Of a stretch of DNA of 6,387 bases, positions 1 to 4,945 are shown one piece after another; position 1 is the stretch's first letter; each line of letters opens with the position of its first letter. The position numbers and the translations under genes are program-made. The notes under the pieces were generated by a model. It had not been told where the DNA came from, ran no database searches, and was given only the letters and a program-made list of their open reading frames with translations. The DNA is from Thermoplasmata archaeon (GTDB taxonomy: Archaea > Thermoplasmatota > E2 > UBA9212): assembly GCA_013329495.1 (NCBI GenBank), contig DUKC01000194.1, forward strand, positions 1-6,387, in the 5' to 3' direction.

Positions 1-154
1 AATTTCGCCAGAGCAGGATTCCTTCGCATAGCCAGCGTTTTATCCTCCAACTGTTACCCGCATTCCTTAGCACTGGCATCCTAGCTACTATGAATCTGCC
101 CGACTTCTCGCATTGATATTGTAATTTGATGATTGCATATAACGTTCCCAGCAT
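1..154 (-). mobile_element. possible remnant of a group II intron (pre-reverse-transcriptase segment), running off the left edge
   Basis: On the minus strand a frame is open from an ATG at 154-152 to the window edge (51 codons). It contains the phrase EKSGRFIVAR and, shortly after, a N-A-G-N stretch. Another frame of the same DNA reads REVGQIHSS. From memory, translations of the DNA just upstream of group II intron reverse transcriptase genes often give phrases of the ESDxxIVA and VGxxHSS kind, so this may be such a segment, with any reverse transcriptase lying beyond the left edge. No reverse transcriptase motif, 5' GUGYG boundary or domain V is visible. Otherwise nothing in 1-148 is recognisable. 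This is pattern memory only, and the stretch could be ordinary non-coding DNA. Confidence 0.22.
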
Positions 155-214
155 ATCTGGAGTTTGCCGAGCGCAAATTTGGGTGAGCGCCGTAGATGCA
201 AACCAGATATGCTG
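149..214. repeat. interrupted inverted repeat / long stem-loop
   Basis: CAGCATATCTGG at 149-160 is exactly complementary to CCAGATATGCTG at 203-214. After a two-base bulge (161-162) the pairing resumes between 163-167 (TTTGC) and 198-202 (GCAAA). Further in, GCGC at 171-174 can pair with GCGC at 187-190. The result is a 17-bp bulged stem with a smaller internal hairpin. It has no T-run behind it, so it is not an obvious terminator. It could be a mobile-element end, a folded intron or RNA segment, or a recombination site. It lies outside any intact gene. The structure is directly visible, but its function is unknown. Confidence 0.75.
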
Positions 215-246
215 TGCTGTGCGAGGTTGCCAAAAGAGATCAATCA

Positions 247-327
247 ATGCCGGGAATAAAGAGAAGGGGTAATCCTGTTTACATGAGATGGTTGCATCAA
301 TCTGATCATAATTTTTCAGGATGCTAG
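247..327 (+). pseudogene. possible fragment of an IS110-like transposase C-terminus
   Basis: A 26-codon frame from ATG 247 to TAG 325-327 reads IKRRGNPVYMRWLHQS in its middle part. This resembles the K-R-G-N-P-Y-L-R-W motif of the C-terminal transposase_20 region of IS110-family transposases, with one extra residue (V) inserted. Upstream codons stay open back to at least 211, but no further transposase motif is seen. There is no ribosome binding site. If real, it is a small decayed scrap. The match is short enough to be chance. Confidence 0.15.
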
Positions 328-341
328 AGGATACAGTTTAA

Positions 342-350
342 TTTTAATAT
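342..350 (+). promoter_or_regulatory. candidate archaeal TATA box for the sensor remnant
   Basis: TTTTAATAT is centred 33 bases before the ATG at 379 in an AT-rich stretch. No Shine-Dalgarno sequence stands in front of that ATG. The spacing would put transcription start a few bases before the start codon, which fits a nearly leaderless archaeal message. The GH92 gene shows the same geometry. Confidence 0.45.
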
Positions 351-1605
351 CCCTTTCTCATTTAAAAAGTAGATTAAAATGAAATTGAAATCGTTATTGC
401 TCCTGGTGCTCATGCTTTTTGCCTTAATACCTGTCGCATTTGTTGGATCCTATGCCTACTCCAAAAGTTACAGCGGCGTCTATGAGGTTTGCAGGCAAGA
501 TCTGGAAGAAAGGATGGACTTTTGTTTGAGGGCGTGCGATTTCTATAATAAAAAGGTTGTAAAGGGAGAACTTACTGAATAAGAAGCCTTAAGCGAGATT
601 GCCACCTTACTGGCAGGTCCCGTTCAACCAGGTGGAAATAGAAATATATCCCAAGGCTTGGGAAAAGGAAAAACGGGTTATGTGTGCGCGATCAATGACC
701 AGGGGATTTACGTTTTCCATCCTTTCAGGGAGGGTCAGCACGTTAAAGAAATCAAGGATCCGGAAGTTAGAGCGACTGCAAGAACCACTATGAATGCTAG
801 GAGCAGGGAGTGGCATGAATATAAGTGGAGAAATCCCGAGGATGAAAAATATTACCTAAAGGTTAGAGTTTTAGATTACTTCGAGCCGTTCAAACTTCAT
901 TTCTCTGTTTCTGCGACCATGGATGAATTCACCCAGCCTCTAGAGCTGATAAAAAAAGTCATTATTACGGCTGTCGTTGGAGCGGCTACTGCAGGAGTCT
1001 AACCTCTTTGCTCGTGGAATTACCAAACCTTTCACTGCTCTCTCTGAGATTAGCTCCAAAATAACCGCGGGGGACCTAACAGTCAGAGCGTACACAAAAT
1101 CTCCAATCAGAGAAGTTAGAACGGTTGGCAAGGACGTGAACGAGATGGTGAAGAACCTGCAAAGCACAATCCAGGGACTTAACACCACTGTTTCAAGCTA
1201 TAGTAAGATGCTATCGGAGTATGGCAAAAAGATATCCGAGCTGGATGAAGCTGTGGAAGAGGCAGAATTGATTATGTCGTGCATACCCGAGATTTTGATA
1301 GTAATCGATAAGGACGAAAGGTGGATCCGGGTGAATCCTGCATTCGAAAGAACCACAGGTTTTGGGGTAGAAGAAGTTCTAGATAAGAAAACTGTTGAAC
1401 AGCCAGTCTATAAAAACCTGCCAGAGAGCATAAAACTGAATAAACAAATGTGGAGTAGAGTCAAAAAGGGGGAGATGGTCTCTGGTTTAGAGATTCCGTG
1501 GAGAACTAAGAAAGGAAAGAAAATCATTCTGTCGGCCTCGGAGCAGGGTTTAAAGGACGCTAAAGGAGATGTTGTTGGCGGGGTATTTACAGCGAAGGAA
1601 GTAAC

Positions 1606-1627
1606 AAAAAAACGCGGAGGCAAAAAA
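1606..1627 (-). terminator. candidate U-run terminators downstream of the GH92 gene
   Basis: Read on the minus strand, the transcript leaving the GH92 stop codon (1675) meets a run of six T (complement of 1622-1627) and then a run of seven T (complement of 1606-1612), 50-70 bases downstream. Archaeal termination commonly uses such U-tracts without a required hairpin. The runs lie inside the dead sensor gene, and the first coincides with one of its apparent frameshift points. Confidence 0.4.
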
Positions 1628-1650
1628 CCGAAGAAGAATTGGTAAACTGG

Positions 1651-1657
1651 TTTTTTT
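1651..1657 (+). terminator. candidate T-run terminator at the end of the sensor remnant
   Basis: Seven T follow GGTAAACTGG at the end of the sensor remnant and 18 bases before the convergent GH92 stop codon. The run would serve plus-strand transcription as an archaeal-type terminator. It may equally be a leftover of coding sequence (Phe-Phe) at the decay point. Confidence 0.35.
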
Positions 1658-1674
1658 GATTCTAGAAAAGACTC

Positions 1675-4026
1675 CTAGTGATTATTTTGCGGTTGTCTCA
1701 ATTTTGTTAAGGATGGAGGGGCTGCTTCGGATTCACTTCCCCATTCCTTATTTGGCTTTGATCCCATCTCGAACACCAAAACTCCCCCGTTTACTATGTC
1801 TTCGTGTGTGATCCATGGTTTGTCCAGTGGTTCCTCATTTAGAGTTACTGATTGAACGTACCTGTTTTCCTTGGACACATTGTTTGCTTTAATGACAAAC
1901 TCCCCTCCTTTGTAGTATCTCTCATCTAGCCGGATAATTACTTCGTCGAATATTGGACTCCCGATTTCGTAAGAGGGCATTCCCGGACAAACCGGATAGA
2001 AGCCCATTGCACTGAACACATACCATGCTGAAGTCTGCCCAGCATCATCGTTTCCGCACAGCCCATCCGGACCCGTCCCGTATGACCTTTCCATTATTTC
2101 CGTTACCCACCTCTGAGTCTTCCAAGGCTCTCCCGCATAGTCATACAAATAGGCTATGTGTTGACTCGGCTCGTTGCCATGCCAATAATAGGCATTCTTT
2201 CCAAAGTTTGGTGCGCCCTCCTTGCTTCCTTTCTCAAAGAAAGTGTCCAGCTTTTGAACAAAAACTTCTCTTCCCCCCATAAGGTCTATTAAACCCTGCA
2301 CATCCTGCGGAACATACCATGTATAATGCCAGGGAGTACCCTCGGTTATGTAGTCATACCATTCTGTGGGTTCAAACGGTTTGACCCAGGCACCATTAGA
2401 ATTTTTGCCTCTGACAAATCCTGCATGCGAATCAAAAACATTTTTGTAATGCATAGCTCTCCTGGCAAAAAGTTTGTGATCTTCATTCTTGCCCAAAGCC
2501 TTTGCCACTTGGGCCAGGCAATAATCAGTATAAGCAAACTCTAAGGTTCTGGATGTTGCTTCCTTAACTCTATCTACCGGGACGTAGCCGAGCTTTTTGT
2601 AATAGGACAAACCCCCTCGGGCTTCATACTCCCCTGGAGGAAGCAAGGTGTCGCAATATCCCGGAGCCTGATCCCCTGATGGTGCAACCATGGCATTTTT
2701 ATACATTGCCGCGTACGCCTTCTCAACATCAAAGCCTCTTATTCCTTTTACCCAAGCATCCGCGATGACAGAATCGGCATGCGTCCCTATCATCACGTTG
2801 GAGTAACCAGGATTTGGCCACTTTGGTATCCACCCAAATTCTTCATACATTTGAATTAGAGCCTTGATCATGTCCTCGCTCCTTTCTGGTTCTATGAGGA
2901 CCAGAAGGGGATGCTCAGCTCGATAGGTATCCCATAGGGAAAAGTCTTCATAATAGACACCCTCATGCACCTTGCCATCGAAAGGACTGTAGTGATGACC
3001 ATCTTCTGAGAAAACTCTTGGCAGAAGCAAACAGTGGTAGAGAGCAGTGTAAAAGATCGTCTTCTGCTCTTTTGTTCCTCCACTAATTCGGATCTTGTTA
3101 AGCTCCTCGTTCCACAGATCCTTCGCTCCGCCCTTTGTGGCGTTAAAATCCCAGTCAGGTATCTCTTTATCCAGATTCCTGCGCGCCTGCTCCACGCCGA
3201 TGAATGACGTTCCCACTTTCATCTGAATCATTTCGCCGGGTTTACCAACAAATCTTACAAACGCTCCCGCATGACCTCCCTTTTCTTTATCAGATTCCAT
3301 GTGAATCTCTTCGTCGCTCCATGTGCCGTAAGAAGAAAACGGTTTGTCAAACTTAGCAACGAAGTATCCTGCAAAATTCCCTGGAGTGATGCTGCGGCCA
3401 TTCTCTCTGGAATAACCTATTATTTCCATCCGGTCTGGAATTATCTCTACGTATCCCCCCTTCTCGCGTGTATCTATTATGACATTGAGGTTACCGTTTC
3501 CCAAGGGAGTGAACCTGAGGAAACCCGCATGCATGGTAGCTGTAAGCTCCACCCCCATCTTGTAGTCGTCCAGGAAAACTGAATAATAACCTGGCCATGC
3601 CCTTTCATTCTTATGGCTAAAAGCTGAGGATCTTTCCTTTGAGGATGTTTTAAGATCACCGGTTGTTGGCATTATGGTGATGCTTCCGTATTCGCCCATC
3701 CAGGCACCGCTAGGATAGTGACTGCCTCTGAAACCACTGATTGTGGAGTTGAGGTAGTAGTATGGAACTGGCGGAAATCCATCATAAGGACCATATTCCT
3801 GAGTTTCGGGTGTCCATTGAGTCATTCCAAATGGGACACCTGCTCCTGGAGAAGTGTGCCCGCCCCTAAAGTGGCTCGTTCCAATAAACGGATTTACAAA
3901 CTGAGTCGGCTGTTTTCTTTCTTTAGCAGCCTCAGAAGCGTCTTCTTTTTTGAGGGTGATGCATCCGGAAAAAATTGTAACCATCAATAGGCCTACGATT
4001 CCCATTGCGAAAATTTCATTTCTCAT
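1675..4026 (-). CDS. family GH92 alpha-mannosidase-like secreted lipoprotein
   Basis: This is an exo-acting, calcium-dependent, inverting alpha-mannosidase by family, predicted to be anchored outside the cell. The chosen ATG at 4026 gives 783 residues with a Sec-type lipoprotein signal ending in lipobox FSGC (Cys22) and no twin arginine. An in-frame GTG at 4068 would add 14 polar residues before the signal and overlaps the TATA box, so I reject it. The N-terminal beta-sandwich opens with FVNPFIGT (about 43-50) and SPGAGVPFGMTQWTPET. The alpha/alpha barrel carries FSLWDTYRAEHPL (about 362-374), THADSVIADAW, TEGTPWHYTW (Glu562, at the position of the family's general acid), HGNEPSQH (616-623) and GNDDAGQTSAWYVFSAMGFYPV with the acidic pair 660-661 expected to supply the base. 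All the conserved blocks are present and the length is normal, so it looks active. Linkage specificity cannot be read. It stands alone, with no other sugar-degradation gene nearby. GH92 is mainly known from bacteria, so transfer is a reasonable inference. Confidence 0.93.
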   Translation of the reverse strand: MRNEIFAMGIVGLLMVTIFSGCITLKKEDASEAAKERKQPTQFVNPFIGTSHFRGGHTSPGAGVPFGMTQWTPETQEYGPYDGFPPVPYYYLNSTISGFRGSHYPSGAWMGEYGSITIMPTTGDLKTSSKERSSAFSHKNERAWPGYYSVFLDDYKMGVELTATMHAGFLRFTPLGNGNLNVIIDTREKGGYVEIIPDRMEIIGYSRENGRSITPGNFAGYFVAKFDKPFSSYGTWSDEEIHMESDKEKGGHAGAFVRFVGKPGEMIQMKVGTSFIGVEQARRNLDKEIPDWDFNATKGGAKDLWNEELNKIRISGGTKEQKTIFYTALYHCLLLPRVFSEDGHHYSPFDGKVHEGVYYEDFSLWDTYRAEHPLLVLIEPERSEDMIKALIQMYEEFGWIPKWPNPGYSNVMIGTHADSVIADAWVKGIRGFDVEKAYAAMYKNAMVAPSGDQAPGYCDTLLPPGEYEARGGLSYYKKLGYVPVDRVKEATSRTLEFAYTDYCLAQVAKALGKNEDHKLFARRAMHYKNVFDSHAGFVRGKNSNGAWVKPFEPTEWYDYITEGTPWHYTWYVPQDVQGLIDLMGGREVFVQKLDTFFEKGSKEGAPNFGKNAYYWHGNEPSQHIAYLYDYAGEPWKTQRWVTEIMERSYGTGPDGLCGNDDAGQTSAWYVFSAMGFYPVCPGMPSYEIGSPIFDEVIIRLDERYYKGGEFVIKANNVSKENRYVQSVTLNEEPLDKPWITHEDIVNGGVLVFEMGSKPNKEWGSESEAAPPSLTKLRQPQNNH

Positions 4027-4056
4027 TTTTTGGTTTTGTATAAGAAAAGATTTTTG

Positions 4057-4065
4057 TATATTTAA
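4057..4065 (-). promoter_or_regulatory. candidate TATA box of the GH92 gene; supports the ATG at 4026
   Basis: On the minus strand, TTAAATATA is centred about 35 bases before the ATG at 4026. The 23 bases directly before that ATG are A/T-rich and contain no Shine-Dalgarno sequence. Transcription would start roughly 8-10 bases before the ATG. This would leave the upstream GTG (4068-4066) outside the message, which decides the start in favour of the ATG. Confidence 0.5.
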
Positions 4066-4120
4066 CACTGGTGATTGGTCTATTTGGCAAAAAATTTTGA
4101 AATCTCTTCATGAGAGATAA

Positions 4121-4246
4121 AATCTTAGAGAAGCGGTAGTGTTTGGGCTTGCGGAGGAATCGCTTGATTTTCTCTCTACCAAGCTCTCACTTAACATTTA
4201 TAGCTTTTATCAAGGTCTAAGCCTTGCAGCACATCTTTTGAAATAG
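4121..4246 (+). pseudogene. possible scrap of a HEPN-like helical protein
   Basis: Between TAA 4118-4120 and TAG 4244-4246 a frame reads AEESLDFLSTKLSLNIYSFY and then QGLSLAAHLLK. The spacing of small, hydrophobic and aromatic residues resembles the two-helix core of archaeal HEPN proteins (an A-x-x-x-L helix, a short Asn/Tyr turn, then a Q-x-x-x-L-x-x-x-L-K helix). HEPN proteins are often toxins or RNases paired with a nucleotidyltransferase. A GTG at 4139 could start it, but it has no ribosome binding site at useful spacing, and the frame stops too early for a working domain. The catalytic R-x4-6-H motif and any partner gene are absent. The likeness may be chance. Confidence 0.18.
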
Positions 4247-4314
4247 TTATTCCTCCGATTCTCTACTTCTCCTCCTGAGTTTTTGGTGTTATGCTATTTT
4301 GACCATATAGAAGT

Positions 4315-4332
4315 TAAAGCAACTAAAGCAAC
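4315..4332. repeat. two perfect tandem copies of a 9-base unit
   Basis: TAAAGCAAC occurs at 4315-4323 and again immediately at 4324-4332. It lies in the non-coding stretch about 240 bases before the cysteine-rich gene. It could be a replication-slippage duplication or a paired protein-binding site. The sequence is clear but its role is unknown. Confidence 0.6.
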
Positions 4333-4441
4333 AGGAGCTGTGGCACCTTTGGAAATTTCGTAGGGTTGTTTGAGAACGATCCAACTTTTGAGTCAGAGCA
4401 TTCCCTCTGCATCTTAGTTTGGAGTTGACCGAAAAAAGAAA

Positions 4442-4454
4442 CCTTTTTAAAAGG
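4442..4454 (+). promoter_or_regulatory. palindrome with TATA-like core
   Basis: CCTTTTTAAAAGG is a perfect 6-base inverted repeat around one central base. It is preceded by purine-rich GAAAAAAGAAA, which could act as a BRE element. As a TATA box it would start transcription close to the ATG at 4475. As an operator it could control the cysteine-rich gene downstream. The two readings cannot be separated from sequence alone. Confidence 0.3.
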
Positions 4455-4474
4455 CAAGAGGTAATACTTCTCCG

Positions 4475-4576
4475 ATGGATAGACGCCCCGAGAGTAGCTT
4501 ACGCACATTTTATAATTTCCTGACCTTTACGATAATTAAAACAAGGGTGCTTATCAATCGGAGGTTCTGCCAATGA
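4475..4576 (+). CDS. possible 33-residue upstream peptide overlapping the cysteine-rich gene start
   Basis: A small frame begins at ATG 4475. GAGGT (4458-4462) lies 12 bases before it, and a TATA-like palindrome is at suitable distance for a leaderless start. It ends at TGA 4574-4576, overlapping the ATG of the next gene in an ATGA arrangement typical of translational coupling. The peptide is basic (MDRRPESSL at the start, TRVLINRRFCQ at the end) and matches no family I know. The TATA-like box at 4508-4516 lies inside it, so it may be no more than leader DNA. Weakly supported. Confidence 0.2.
   Translation: MDRRPESSLRTFYNFLTFTIIKTRVLINRRFCQ
4508..4516 (+). promoter_or_regulatory. candidate TATA box for the cysteine-rich gene
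   Basis: TTTTATAAT is a good archaeal-type box about 60 bases before the ATG at 4573. It would give a short leader of some 35 bases carrying the strong ribosome binding site at 4560-4564. Confidence 0.45.
4560..4564 (+). promoter_or_regulatory. strong Shine-Dalgarno site for the cysteine-rich gene
   Basis: GGAGG stands eight bases before ATG 4573, which is optimal spacing. It contrasts with the GH92 gene and the sensor remnant, which have none. It is the main reason to believe the following open frame is translated. Confidence 0.65.
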
Positions 4577-4941
4577 TCACATGTATGTGTTGTTTTTTGA
4601 TATCTCCTTGCTTGATCTATCCTGCAGGAAAAATCGTTTGGTTCCTTGCAAAAAGCATACCGCACTGCCTCTGCTTCTGCCTTCCATCTCCAGTTGAGGG
4701 TTTTTGGGCAACCTTCGTAGAAAACTATCAGTATGGATACGACGATTTTGTGGGAGTTTGCGAGGAGCTGTGCCCTGCCCTGGGTTATCTTAGATTGTGG
4801 GACATAATTAACTCGGTGCTGCCTTCAATTTCTGGGACACCAACCCTACAGGAGTTGCCATGCTTTCTGTGCTGTTTGCCGTTTAACATGCTCTTTTCAA
4901 TGTGTGGAGGGTGCCTGGCAGGATGCCTGTACCTTCCATAA
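4573..4941 (+). CDS. cysteine-rich hypothetical protein, 122 residues, no recognised family
   Basis: I do not recognise this protein. It has 15 cysteines in 122 residues, arranged in clusters: CMCC near the start (residues 4-7), CLCFC (32-36), C-x3-C (62-66), CFLCC (97-101) and CGGCLAGC near the end (111-118). The pattern C-x-C or CC followed by Leu-Pro recurs (CLCFCLPSP, CFLCCLPFN). The N- and C-terminal thirds are hydrophobic and the centre is acidic and aromatic (VENYQYGYDDF). Only three Lys/Arg residues are present. Such a layout could bind metal or an iron-sulphur centre, form disulphides, or be a lipid-modified membrane-associated protein like PLAC8-type proteins, but no family signature fits. 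Support for it being real comes from the GGAGG site at good spacing, a TATA-like box, ordinary codon choice, and a frame that fills the gap exactly to four bases short of the convergent permease stop. No signal-peptide charge pattern is seen. Confidence 0.6.
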   Translation: MITCMCCFLISPCLIYPAGKIVWFLAKSIPHCLCFCLPSPVEGFWATFVENYQYGYDDFVGVCEELCPALGYLRLWDIINSVLPSISGTPTLQELPCFLCCLPFNMLFSMCGGCLAGCLYLP

Positions 4942-4945
4942 AACA

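Larger units (their letters stand above)
379..1659 (+). pseudogene. decayed transmembrane sensor (Cache-HAMP-PAS), output domain missing
   Basis: This is the remnant of a membrane sensor of the chemoreceptor or histidine-kinase type. A positively charged start and hydrophobic helix (residues about 5-27) lead into an extracellular Cache-like domain containing GKGKTGYVCAINDQG, H-P-F, and YYLKVRVLDYFEPF, a pattern typical of single-Cache ligand-binding domains. A second membrane helix follows (about 943-1010), then a HAMP domain (about 1010-1170, with GITKPFTAL and AGDLTV), a short coiled stretch, and a PAS domain (about 1268-1612, with IVIDKDERWIRVNPAFERTTG). Lesion 1 is an in-frame TAA at 580-582, after which the same frame continues sensibly (EALSEIATLLAG). 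Lesion 2 is a one-base slip near 1000: frame 1 stops at 1000-1002 in the second membrane helix while HAMP continues in frame 2. Lesion 3: after the PAS, frame 2 ends at 1645, but shifting at the A-run 1622-1627 gives TEEELVNWFF, ending at 1659. No MCP or kinase domain follows. A sequencing error could explain one lesion but hardly all of them. Confidence 0.85.
4069..4572. other. intergenic region between GH92 and the cysteine-rich gene
   Basis: About 500 bases without a convincing intact gene. They hold a possible gene scrap (4121-4246), a small hairpin (ATCTCT 4102-4107 with AGAGAT 4113-4118), a weaker one (CAAGG 4211-4215 with CCTTG 4222-4226), a 9-base tandem repeat (4315-4332), a palindrome (4442-4454) and a TATA-like box (4508-4516). 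The stretch from about 4333 to 4440 shows nothing I can name. The divergent genes on either side imply promoters in both directions. Confidence 0.7.

Noticed and set aside
1..120. tRNA or other structured RNA gene at the left edge
   Set aside because: I found no T-arm GTTC-A pattern or cloverleaf pairing on either strand.
580..582. Recoding of the in-frame stop in the sensor gene as a special amino acid
   Set aside because: The codon is TAA. Pyrrolysine uses TAG and selenocysteine TGA, and a separate frameshift at about 1000 would still break the gene.
1606..1627. Programmed frameshifting at the A-runs of the sensor tail
   Set aside because: A slip there gives only about ten more residues before another stop, so no functional product is gained. 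The runs are better explained as decay or as U-tract terminators for the opposite strand.
977..1645. A stand-alone HAMP-PAS protein starting at TTG 977
   Set aside because: The supposed start lies inside the second membrane helix of the sensor in another frame and has no ribosome binding site. The true frame joins by a one-base slip near 1000, so this is a fragment.
2025..2282. Plus-strand frames inside the GH92 and permease genes
   Set aside because: They are antisense to strongly conserved protein blocks and have no motifs of their own.
4323..4508. A 61-residue minus-strand frame (MCVSYSRGV...)
   Set aside because: It has only a poor ribosome binding site, no recognisable motif and unusual composition, and it lies across the promoter elements of the cysteine-rich gene. 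Its end falls in the tandem repeat.
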